NCBI GenBank assembly: GCA_947630385.1
Contig: CANRHG010000038.1
Span: 1 to 12,831 of the forward strand
From: an uncultured Eubacteriaceae bacterium
GTDB lineage: Bacteria; Bacillota; Clostridia; Eubacteriales; Eubacteriaceae
Direction: 5' to 3'
Length of the DNA stretch: 12,831 nucleotides
A program made the translations under genes and the position numbers. The notes below the pieces were generated by a model, which searched no databases, was not told the origin of the DNA, and was given only the letters and a program-made list of their open reading frames with translations. This document shows, in pieces, positions 1 through 5,552 of the stretch (its first letter is position 1; the number at the start of each line of letters is the position of its first letter).

Positions 1-45
1 ACGGAATATCCCGTGCCCAACGGTTTTCCCAACGGTTTATTGTAA
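1..45 (+). CDS. Tail of an open frame entering from the left edge (unidentified)
   Basis: Frame 1 is open from the window edge to a TAA at 43-45 and would end TEYPVPNGFPNGLL. The last codons contain a perfect 12-bp tandem duplication (16-27 and 28-39) that encodes PNGF-PNGL. Its position, directly before a transposon-end-like hairpin on the same strand, would suit the C-terminus of a TnpB-type protein. The residues themselves do not identify a family, so this is positional inference only. Confidence 0.25.
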   Translation, partial: TEYPVPNGFPNGLL

Positions 46-59
46 GAGAAATATTTAAT

Positions 60-114
60 TTTTTCAAAAGGAGGATGGCACTCATCCCATCACCTGAAGG
101 AAATGGGTTTCCGC
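60..114 (+). mobile_element. Structured element copy A, resembling an IS200/IS605-type right end / omega-RNA 3' hairpin
   Basis: Seen: a hairpin with stem CCCAT (86-90) / ATGGG (103-107), an inner CC/GG pair around a TGAA loop, then GGGTTTCCGC (105-114). GGATG (73-77) can also pair with CATCC (83-87), giving a competing fold. A second copy lies at about 5980-6033 with the same architecture, compensatory stem changes (CCACT/AGTGG) and an identical GGGTTTCCGC tail. Known: IS200/IS605-type elements end in a subterminal hairpin, and in TnpB-carrying elements this region forms the guide-RNA scaffold. Inference: a transposon right end, with its transposase or tnpB beyond the left edge if it survives. 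It could instead be an unrelated small structured RNA family. Confidence 0.4.
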
Positions 115-150
115 GCCAAAAGTTTTTATAAAGTTTTTAAAGCGGAAACC
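106..150. repeat. Perfect 9-bp inverted repeat (GGTTTCCGC / GCGGAAACC)
   Basis: GGTTTCCGC at 106-114 is the perfect inverse of GCGGAAACC at 142-150, separated by 27 AT-rich bases that contain two near-identical AAGTTTTT stretches. The left arm is the conserved tail of element A. The inverted copy may be the other side of an insertion or part of a larger RNA fold. The second copy of the element has no matching right arm nearby, so this dyad is not a conserved part of it. Confidence 0.5.
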
Positions 151-288
151 TTTCTCGTGACCAAACGATCAGTAGATTTCGGAATAAGAGAATTATCTTC
201 AGGAAAAAAAGTTAATTTTATTCCTGCTCCCATATTGCTGCATTTGACCGGTTGGGCTCAGTATTTTGGGATCAAAATTTTCGACTGA
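142..288 (+). pseudogene. Possible C-terminal remnant of a short-chain dehydrogenase/reductase
   Basis: The frame reads AETFLVTKRSVDFGIREL, then SSGKKVNFIPAPILLHL, and stops at 286-288. The pattern 'A..GI+.L.+GK+...IP......L' followed by about 20 residues resembles the usual C-terminal tail of short-chain dehydrogenases of the YdfG/YvaG-like type. No Rossmann fold or YxxxK active site is present, because the frame opens only at the transposon-end-like sequence. The ATG at 103 lies inside that structured element and has no ribosome binding site. If right, this is a gene beheaded by an insertion. It could equally be a chance frame in non-coding DNA. Confidence 0.28.
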
Positions 289-296
289 TTCTTATT

Positions 297-337
297 TTTC
301 TCAGGCAATTGTAAATTAAGAACAATTGCCTGAGAAA
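297..337. terminator. Long perfect hairpin downstream of hxlR (putative terminator)
   Basis: A perfect 16-bp stem (297-312 / 322-337) with a 9-base loop lies 11 bases past the stop of the minus-strand hxlR gene. The position suits a terminator, but the minus strand lacks a clean T-run after the stem (it reads AAAATAAG), and the plus strand has only a short TTT. It may work as an mRNA 3'-end stabiliser or as a weak bidirectional stop. Confidence 0.5.
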
Positions 338-348
338 GCTTTAAAAAA

Positions 349-684
349 TTAATCCTCTCGATGTTCCTCTCCCCACTCACACATACTATCAAGAATGGGA
401 ATAAGTGATTTTCCACGATCCGTTAAACTATATTCCACTTTCGGTGGAATTTGAGGATATTCTTCCCGGTGAATCAATTTATCCGCTTCCAATTGTTTTA
501 AAGTCGAGCTCAAAGTTTTATATGAAATTCCGTCAATATAACGTTTCATTTCATTAAATCGCACCACGCCAAACTCCATTAACGTATATAAAATTGTCAT
601 TTTATATTTTCCGTTGATCAACGATAACGTGTAGCTAAATCCTGTTGTACATAAAGATTCTTCTGAAATGCATCGATTATCCAT
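349..684 (-). CDS. HxlR-family winged-helix transcriptional regulator
   Basis: The 111-residue protein carries the family landmarks in order: an N-terminal Cys (C12), the INGKYKMTILYTL helix, the recognition segment RFNEMKRYIDGISYKTLSSTL, the LEADKLIHREEYPQIPPKVEYSLT wing and the CEWGEEH C-terminus. Length is normal for the family. HxlR proteins are dimeric DNA-binding repressors or activators, several of which sense electrophiles or oxidants through an N-terminal Cys; C12 sits at that position. The start has a good AAGGAG site a few bases upstream. The gene is divergent from an NTF2-like protein and a flavoprotein, the usual kind of target for this family, and its promoter region is full of dyads, so autoregulation is likely. 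Family call is firm; the signal sensed is unknown. Confidence 0.93.
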   Translation of the reverse strand: MDNRCISEESLCTTGFSYTLSLINGKYKMTILYTLMEFGVVRFNEMKRYIDGISYKTLSSTLKQLEADKLIHREEYPQIPPKVEYSLTDRGKSLIPILDSMCEWGEEHRED

Positions 685-693
685 AAACTCTCC

Positions 694-744
694 TTAAAGT
701 GAGTATTTTACTTTAATGTTAGTACCGCACTTTAATGTGCGTAC
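694..744. promoter_or_regulatory. Operator-like repeats next to hxlR (ACTTTAATGTnnGTAC)
   Basis: ACTTTAATGTTAGTAC (710-725) and ACTTTAATGTGCGTAC (729-744) are direct repeats 19 bp apart. TTAAAGT (694-700) is the inverse of ACTTTAA at 710-716. The block 722-744 is itself a near-palindrome, GTAC(C)GCAC-TTTAAT-GTGCGTAC. The cluster lies 10-60 bp upstream of the hxlR start and overlaps its ribosome binding region. HxlR-family operators are commonly short dyads with GTAC/GTA-like ends, so this is the best candidate for the autoregulatory site. Confidence 0.6.
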
Positions 745-750
745 TTGTAA

Positions 751-838
751 TTATTTTCATTTGAAAATAAATTTATCTTATCAAAAGCGTATTTTCAATA
801 AAAATCAACCCCTTCATTATATTTTTTGAAAATATGCT
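751..838. promoter_or_regulatory. Four TATTTTCA/TGAAAATA half-sites in the divergent promoter region
   Basis: TATTTTCA occurs at 752-759 and 790-797, and its inverse TGAAAATA at 762-769 and 827-834. The first pair forms a perfect 20-bp palindrome (751-770). The second pair belongs to a 13-bp inverted repeat (786-798 / 826-838, one mismatch) with a 27-base loop. The array ends about 20 bp before the start of the 859 gene, so it probably controls that gene. The half-site differs from the ACTTTAA motif beside hxlR, which suggests either a second regulator or a second site class. Confidence 0.5.
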
Positions 839-858
839 TATAAATTTAAGGAGATAAG

Positions 859-1242
859 ATGAGAGATAAAATCAAAGAATACGAAGAAGTAGAAAAAGCC
901 GCGATGAAATTTGTTCAAAGCGTCGCTGAAGGTAATAGCAGTTATGCTAAAGAGCTTTTTATCGATGAAGCGGTTTTATTTGGATATCTAGATGGTGAAT
1001 TGGAACACGGTTCAATCGAACAATTTTATGATAACGTCGATACGGTCTCTGGCGGTGAAAATTTTAAAGCCTTTATCGATGTTTTATTGGTTGAAGAATC
1101 TTTAGCGGTGGTTCGCGTTCTCGAAGAAGGTTGGGGAGATCGAATCGATTTTACGGATATTCTACTTTTATTAAAAATGGACGGCGAGTGGAAAGGCGTG
1201 GCCAAAGCTTATAATCAGAATTCAGATACGATTAAAAAATAA
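859..1242 (+). CDS. NTF2-like protein, putative lumazine-binding family (PF12893-type)
   Basis: A 127-residue cytoplasmic protein with the cone-like NTF2/SnoaL-type layout: an N-terminal helix (VEKAAMKFVQSVAEGN), then LFIDEAVLFGYLDGELEHG, IEQFYDNV, FKAFIDVLLVEESLAVVRVLEE and the closing FTDILLLLKMDGEWKGVAKAY. The 'FGYLDGEL', 'NFTD/DFTD...LLK.DGEWK' pattern is that of the putative lumazine-binding (Lumazine_bd_2) family, whose true ligand is not established. A strong AAGGAG site at 848-853 fixes the start. It is the first gene of a two-gene unit with the flavoprotein nine bases downstream and is divergent from hxlR, which suggests both are part of its regulon. Family call good; function unknown. 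Confidence 0.8.
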   Translation: MRDKIKEYEEVEKAAMKFVQSVAEGNSSYAKELFIDEAVLFGYLDGELEHGSIEQFYDNVDTVSGGENFKAFIDVLLVEESLAVVRVLEEGWGDRIDFTDILLLLKMDGEWKGVAKAYNQNSDTIKK

Positions 1243-1251
1243 GTAGTTTTT

Positions 1252-1797
1252 ATGCCCAAAAACATTGTTGTTATAACTGGCAGCCCCCGCAAAAACGGAA
1301 ATAGCTTTGCGATGACAGACGCTTTTATTGATGCAGCAAAGGAAAAAGGCCATAATGTTGTTCGGTTTGATTCTGCTTTTAAAAATGTAAAAGGATGTAT
1401 GGATTGCGAAACTTGTTTTTCAACCGGTAAAGCTTGTACTTACGATGATGATTTTAACTTGATTGCACCGGAAATACTTAAATCCGACGTTATCGTGTTT
1501 ACGATGCCGGTATACTGGTATTCCATGCCCGGCCAAATAAAAAACGTAATTGACCGTATATTTTCGTTTGTTGTAGGTGAAAAAAATATCGAAGGAAAAA
1601 AATGTTTTTTGATTACCTGTTGTGAAGAAGAAGATCCAACGGTCATAGACGGCGTTAGAATTCCCATTGAGAGAATGTGTAAATTAAACAAATGGGAAAT
1701 GACCGGTAAAGTTTTAATACCTGGAGTATTAAAAATTAGAGATATTGATAAAACTGACGGTTGTGAACAAGCGGCATCCCTAGCAGTTAAAATTTAA
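1252..1797 (+). CDS. NAD(P)H-dependent flavin oxidoreductase, iron-sulfur flavoprotein-like
   Basis: A flavodoxin-like protein of 181 residues. GSPRKNGNS (10-18) is the FMN phosphate-binding loop of the FMN_red/flavodoxin_2 superfamily, and PVYWYSMPGQIKNVIDR (86-102) is the second FMN-contact region. Between them lies a compact cysteine set, C49-x2-C52-x2-C55-x6-C62, followed by DDDF. This is close to the 4Fe-4S motif of archaeal and anaerobe iron-sulfur flavoproteins, so it may carry FMN plus a cluster and transfer electrons or reduce quinones or oxidants. No Shine-Dalgarno is visible before the ATG and the gap to the previous stop is only nine bases, so translational coupling is likely. A strong terminator follows. 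Electron donor and substrate cannot be read from sequence. Confidence 0.85.
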   Translation: MPKNIVVITGSPRKNGNSFAMTDAFIDAAKEKGHNVVRFDSAFKNVKGCMDCETCFSTGKACTYDDDFNLIAPEILKSDVIVFTMPVYWYSMPGQIKNVIDRIFSFVVGEKNIEGKKCFLITCCEEEDPTVIDGVRIPIERMCKLNKWEMTGKVLIPGVLKIRDIDKTDGCEQAASLAVKI

Positions 1798-1815
1798 GAT
1801 CAAACTTAACTTTTC

Positions 1816-1845
1816 GGACCGGAAACTTCCCGGTCCTTTTTCTTT
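1816..1845 (+). terminator. Rho-independent terminator
   Basis: GGACCGG (1816-1822) pairs perfectly with CCGGTCC (1830-1836) around a 7-base loop and is followed by TTTTTCTTT. It lies 18 bases after the flavoprotein stop and closes the two-gene unit that starts at 859. Confidence 0.92.
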
Positions 1846-1924
1846 CCTCTTCAATAATTAAAAATCTAACTCATTAGCATCTTATCCAAAAGTATCTGCT
1901 TTTTTTCTTTTCTTGATCTTAAGC

Positions 1925-1953
1925 TTTAAAACGAATTATTTTTTGTTTAAGAT
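1925..1953 (+). promoter_or_regulatory. Weak promoter candidate for the phosphodiesterase gene, possibly leaderless
   Basis: TTTAAA (1925-1930) and TAAGAT (1948-1953) are separated by 17 bp. Transcription would begin at or beside the ATG at 1960. No ribosome binding site is present before this ATG, which agrees with a leaderless message but does not prove it. Confidence 0.3.
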
Positions 1954-1959
1954 ACGATT

Positions 1960-2415
1960 ATGTCAAAACATAGGATTGTAGTTCTTTCTGATACGCACGG
2001 TATGATCCGTCCTGAAGTAGAAAAAGAACTTAAAGAAGCCGAAGTTATCCTCCACGCCGGAGACGTTGTTAATCAGAAAACGCTTGAAAAACTTAACTCA
2101 CTAGGAAAATTAATTGTAGTCCGAGGCAATTGTGACCGGACACTAGAAGAACTGCCTGAGGAGCTAACTTTCGAATTATTTGGTAAAAAATTATATATGG
2201 TCCACGATAGAAAGAAAGCTTCTGATCAATCAAGGAAAGCAGATATTGTCCTCTACGGACATTCACACATTTACAACGAAGAAGAAAAAGATGGTCAATT
2301 ATGGTTAAATCCAGGAAGTGCCGGACCCAGGCGTTTTGGAAGACCTTCTTCGATGGCCGTTTTATTGATCGATGAAAATACCGGAGAGATCGAAGTAGAA
2401 AAAATAGATTTATAA
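1960..2415 (+). CDS. YfcE/MJ0936-type metallophosphoesterase
   Basis: A compact 151-residue calcineurin-like phosphoesterase. Metal-binding motifs appear in order: DTH (D11, H13), GD (D35), GNCD (N57, D59), H82 in MVHD, and GHSH (H101, H103), then NPGSAGPRRFG (117-127). Length and order fit the YfcE family of small manganese-dependent phosphodiesterases (EC 3.1.4.-), whose physiological substrate is not known. It is a single gene flanked by terminators on both sides. No Shine-Dalgarno precedes the ATG; an earlier start is not available because the upstream frame is AT-rich and non-coding. The usual final HG motif reads HD here, a common variation in this family. Confidence 0.9.
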   Translation: MSKHRIVVLSDTHGMIRPEVEKELKEAEVILHAGDVVNQKTLEKLNSLGKLIVVRGNCDRTLEELPEELTFELFGKKLYMVHDRKKASDQSRKADIVLYGHSHIYNEEEKDGQLWLNPGSAGPRRFGRPSSMAVLLIDENTGEIEVEKIDL

Positions 2416-2447
2416 TCGAGCACTAAAATACGATTATAGCTAAATAT

Positions 2448-2490
2448 AAAAAACTGAGCCGTCAATTGAATCTTAAATTGACGGCTTTTT
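2448..2490. terminator. Bidirectional terminator between convergent genes
   Basis: A perfect 11-bp stem AGCCGTCAATT (2457-2467) / AATTGACGGCT (2476-2486) has an 8-base loop. TTTTT follows on the plus strand, and on the minus strand a six-T run (2453-2448) follows three bases after the stem. It can end both the phosphodiesterase and the AIM24-family transcripts. Confidence 0.92.
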
Positions 2491-2494
2491 AAAT

Positions 2495-3262
2495 TTATAT
2501 TACCGGAGCAAGTAGGATCTTTCCTGTTCCTTCAAAAACATTTACTAATCCTTCACCACCGGCCACAGAACCTACAAAACTTTTACCTGCTTTTTGAACG
2601 GTGAAATTAAGAGAATCGGACCAGGCGATCGCATAATTACCATCAATCTTAACCACATCGTTTTCCAGTTCGATTTGAATGAGTTCGCTGGCAGGAACCG
2701 GACTTTCAAGAACGACATGGCCTTCCCCTTTTAAAGCCAGGTTGAACAGGCCCTCTCCTCCTGCTACCGCCGAAGAAAGGTTGGTTCTTCGCGTTATTTT
2801 TTGCTCGAGCGATCCTTCACTAGCAAGGAAAAGCCCGTCTTCTAACACAATGGTTCCGTTCCAATCCGAAATATTCTCAATTAGAATGTGTTTATAGGTT
2901 GGTTCAAGAACAACACAGCCTGAGCCTGAATACTTTGGCTTGATCGTACTTTCGCCACTTACTTTACCGCCGATTAGTTTTCCTACGAAATCTCCCATTC
3001 CTTTTACATTTGTCGAATTTGAAACTTCCCCCAACATCATCGCCATCGCTCCCGCTTGGATGATCGCCCCGTTTTGACTTTTCGCCAGATTTATCACAAC
3101 TTGACGTTTTCGAATGTTCATCTTTGCGGCATAATAAGCCGCAACAGCTTCAACAGGAGAATTTAGGGAAACGTCTTTTGTATATTCAAAAACGGAAAAA
3201 GGTCCCTTTTCTTCAATTTTTTCTTTAACAGCAGTTGGTGTGAAGAGATTGGTTTTGATCAT
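2495..3262 (-). CDS. AIM24 family protein (TIGR00266-type beta-rich protein)
   Basis: A 255-residue protein with the repeated beta-strand and glycine pattern of the AIM24 family (PF01987): QAGAMAMMLGEV, then SGSGCVVLEPTYKHILIE, the internal repeat AVAGGEGLFNLALKGEGHVVLESP and its C-terminal echo SVAGGEGLVNVFEGTGKILLAPV. No signal peptide or membrane segment is visible. Members occur widely in bacteria and in yeast mitochondria, but no biochemical role is established for the bacterial ones. It is the second gene of a pair: the membrane-protein stop lies nine bases upstream, and the GAGG ribosome binding site overlaps that stop codon, so translation is probably coupled. The family call is firm; the function is unknown. 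Confidence 0.88.
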   Translation of the reverse strand: MIKTNLFTPTAVKEKIEEKGPFSVFEYTKDVSLNSPVEAVAAYYAAKMNIRKRQVVINLAKSQNGAIIQAGAMAMMLGEVSNSTNVKGMGDFVGKLIGGKVSGESTIKPKYSGSGCVVLEPTYKHILIENISDWNGTIVLEDGLFLASEGSLEQKITRRTNLSSAVAGGEGLFNLALKGEGHVVLESPVPASELIQIELENDVVKIDGNYAIAWSDSLNFTVQKAGKSFVGSVAGGEGLVNVFEGTGKILLAPVI

Positions 3263-3271
3263 GTTTTTTCC

Positions 3272-4105
3272 TCAATTTACTTTAAAATCGTTATTATCGA
3301 ATCCTGAGGCTTTTAATAAATTCTGTAAAACTTGGGCGTCTACTTCGATTTTTTCAAGGTTCGATTGGATGCCTTGATCGTAAATGCTAGTTAGTCCAGT
3401 CAAGATATCCGGGAAAGTAGCTGTGACTTTCTTCAACGTTTGGCTGGTTTTTTCGGTCTTAACGGGAAGATTTGACAGGTAATTATATGATTTAATGATA
3501 TCGTTGATTTGCGAGATAACTTCTTGTGGGACTTTGATTTTTTGATCGATTATAGACGAAGTTAACTGCTTAGCTTTAATTAATTCATCATATTCTTTAG
3601 TATCTTTTTCCGTATTCGCTATGGCTATATTTATTTCATTTAATAGTTCATCAGTTTTAAATGGTCGAATCTCTTGTCCGTTTATAATTTTATCGTCGGT
3701 TTGATCGATAATAATTTGATTAGCTATAGGTACTTTAGGTTTTACGGTCCCAAAGATTTTGTAACATGTGATAAGTCCTGCCATAGAAAGTAAAAAGAGA
3801 ATTAAGTAAATGTTTGATAAAAGCTTTTCTGTAGTACCTGAATCCGAAAACAATAGGATAAAACCAAATATAGAAAAAGCAGCAATTATTCCCGGAACCG
3901 TTAAATCTTTACTACGAACGTAATGGGGAGAATAAATAATTTTTATGATCCAAATCAAAGCTAAAACATCCAAAACGAGGACAATAAGATAAAAAGCGAA
4001 ATCTTTAAAAGCGGTTCCATTAAACCAATTTAACAAACTGGTTGATAAAAAATAAAATAAAAACATTGCTGAAAAAAATGAAAAAGTTTGATTTTTGGGT
4101 TTCAT
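3272..4105 (-). CDS. Four-helix membrane protein with soluble helical C-terminal domain (possibly XpaC-like)
   Basis: Four hydrophobic segments are visible at about residues 8-26, 34-57, 68-87 and 95-117, followed by about 160 hydrophilic, mostly helical residues rich in Lys, Glu and Ile. No signal peptidase site is seen; both termini are predicted to be cytoplasmic. The last 50 residues (FPDILTGLTSIYDQ, then IEVDAQVLQNLLKASGFD) resemble the end of XpaC / 5-bromo-4-chloroindolyl phosphate hydrolysis proteins, but the match is weak and I could not test it. An AGAGGT ribosome binding site precedes the ATG. The gene is co-directional and coupled with the AIM24-family gene, so the AIM24-like protein may work at this membrane partner. 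Otherwise unrecognised. Confidence 0.75.
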   Translation of the reverse strand: MKPKNQTFSFFSAMFLFYFLSTSLLNWFNGTAFKDFAFYLIVLVLDVLALIWIIKIIYSPHYVRSKDLTVPGIIAAFSIFGFILLFSDSGTTEKLLSNIYLILFLLSMAGLITCYKIFGTVKPKVPIANQIIIDQTDDKIINGQEIRPFKTDELLNEINIAIANTEKDTKEYDELIKAKQLTSSIIDQKIKVPQEVISQINDIIKSYNYLSNLPVKTEKTSQTLKKVTATFPDILTGLTSIYDQGIQSNLEKIEVDAQVLQNLLKASGFDNNDFKVN

Positions 4106-4173
4106 AATTACCTCTTATTGATTATAATTCTAAATTTCAAATTTCTTTTATGAAGTTATATCATCAACTTTTC

Positions 4174-4196
4174 TCTGATTCAAGAAAAGAATCAGA
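4174..4196. promoter_or_regulatory. 23-bp dyad in the divergent region before dinB
   Basis: TCTGATTC (4174-4181) and GAATCAGA (4189-4196) form a perfect 8-bp inverted repeat with a 7-base spacer, midway between the start of the membrane-protein gene (minus) and dinB (plus). It does not match the Gram-positive LexA box (GAAC-N4-GTTC). An operator for an unknown regulator is the simplest reading. Confidence 0.45.
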
Positions 4197-4249
4197 TTAT
4201 CATTCACCGGTTTGGAAAAAAATTAAGATAACAAATTTTTTTGTTTTTT

Positions 4250-4255
4250 TATAAC
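4250..4255 (+). promoter_or_regulatory. Candidate -10 element for dinB
   Basis: TATAAC ends six bases before the dinB ATG at 4261. With usual spacing the message would begin at or next to the ATG. No Shine-Dalgarno and no convincing -35 hexamer are seen, so a leaderless transcript is possible. Confidence 0.35.
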
Positions 4256-4260
4256 TTAAA

Positions 4261-5475
4261 ATGAATCAAATTATAATTCACGTTGATATGGACGCCTTTT
4301 ATGCTTCTATTGAAATTAGGGATCATCCGGAGCTTAAAGGTTTACCTTTAATTATTGGATCTCTCCCAAGTGAACGAGGCGTAGTAGCTACTTGTAGTTA
4401 TGAAGCCAGAAAATTTGGGGTACACTCCGCGATGAATATCAAAGAAGCTTACCGGCTTTGTCCGAGCGGAATCTACCGTCGTCCAAATATGGAAAAATAT
4501 AGGGCTATATCAAGTCAAATTCGTGAGATCTGGAAATCTTATACCCCGTTAGTTGAAACCGTAGCTTTCGATGAAGCTTACCTGGACGTAACCGATCAGG
4601 TCAATAACTTTGAAGACGCCCGAAAAATCGGTTTAGAAATCAAAGAAAAAATAAAACAAAAAACCGGACTTTCCTGTTCGGTTGGTATTGCTTATTGTAA
4701 AACCGCCGCAAAAACAGCCAGTGAGGAAGATAAACCAAACGGCTTCTTCGAAATTCCAACACCCAAAGATTTTATAGATCTCATTATTGACCGCGACGTA
4801 CGCGTACTACATACCGTCGGTCAGGCAACCGCGAAAAAGCTATATTCCTACGGGATCAAAACCGTACGGGACGTTCGAGAAAATTCAGAAACGGTGATCA
4901 ATCTTTTTGGAAAACAAGGTCAGCTGATTGTAAACTTTGCTTTTGGAATCGATGAAAGAAAAGTGATTCCTTACCGTCCTGAAGACGCTAAATCAATCAG
5001 TAGGGAGGTAACTTTCCAACAGGATGTAACGAATTACGACCTACTTAAAGATATTCTAGTTTTGCTTTCGCTCTGTGTTGAAAAAAGAGCCAAACAACAC
5101 GGACTAAGTGGAAATGGAATTACCCTAAAAATTACCTACGCCGACATGAAAGGAATTACGCGTTCAAAAAGGATCTTTGCCTCAAATTCCGCCGCTTTAA
5201 TCTGGAAAGAAGCCGTAAAACTTCTCGATAAGGTTGATAAGCGTCCGGTACGTTTGATCGGCGTAGGTATTCACGATTTAAGCATTGACGAAAACCGCCA
5301 GGTTTCGGTAGCGGATATTTTATCAAATGATACTGAAAATCGGGACAAAGAGATTAGTCATCTGTTGATGAAACTTGAAAACCGATATGGTCTAAATTTT
5401 ACTGAAAACTTAGAAAAAATTTATAAAGCCGATACGCTTCACAAAACGGTTGAATACATGAGAAAACATTTTTAG
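4261..5475 (+). CDS. dinB: DNA polymerase IV (Y family)
   Basis: A full-length 404-residue translesion polymerase. The palm motif HVDMDAFYASIE (7-18) supplies D9 and the steric-gate tyrosine Y14; AFDEAYLD (102-109) supplies D104/E105; KTASEEDKPNG (151-161) and HTVGQATAKKLYSYGI (184-199, helix-hairpin-helix thumb) follow; the little finger begins near SISREVTF (245-252). It copies past damaged bases and can act in stress mutagenesis. Two details stand out: the usual SxDE motif has Ala in place of Ser at 102, and where most bacterial homologues have a QLxLF clamp-binding motif this one reads QVSVA (347-351), so clamp binding may be weakened. No LexA box and no ribosome binding site are visible upstream. 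Confidence 0.95.
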   Translation: MNQIIIHVDMDAFYASIEIRDHPELKGLPLIIGSLPSERGVVATCSYEARKFGVHSAMNIKEAYRLCPSGIYRRPNMEKYRAISSQIREIWKSYTPLVETVAFDEAYLDVTDQVNNFEDARKIGLEIKEKIKQKTGLSCSVGIAYCKTAAKTASEEDKPNGFFEIPTPKDFIDLIIDRDVRVLHTVGQATAKKLYSYGIKTVRDVRENSETVINLFGKQGQLIVNFAFGIDERKVIPYRPEDAKSISREVTFQQDVTNYDLLKDILVLLSLCVEKRAKQHGLSGNGITLKITYADMKGITRSKRIFASNSAALIWKEAVKLLDKVDKRPVRLIGVGIHDLSIDENRQVSVADILSNDTENRDKEISHLLMKLENRYGLNFTENLEKIYKADTLHKTVEYMRKHF

Positions 5476-5552
5476 CAGAAATTTTTTCTAAAAATTGATT
5501 AGAATTAAATAGCTATTTATCAAATTAAAACTTGTTAAACCAAAAATTAGAT

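Noticed and set aside
103..141. ATG at 103 as the start of a real small gene
   Set aside because: The ATG is part of the element A hairpin stem and has no Shine-Dalgarno; only the later part of the frame looks protein-like.
694..838. CRISPR-like array in the hxlR promoter region
   Set aside because: The repeats are 8-16 bp with irregular spacing and orientation and fit operator half-sites, not CRISPR repeats.
1440..1691. Minus-strand frame inside the flavoprotein, and similar frames within nrdJ and iorA
   Set aside because: They lie wholly inside well-supported genes on the other strand or in another frame and show no protein family features.
5480..5518. AT-only hairpins (AATTTTT/AAAAATT and AAATAGCTATTT) after dinB as a terminator
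   Set aside because: Stems are pure A/T or very short, with no proper T-run; too weak to call, although some terminator is expected between these convergent genes.
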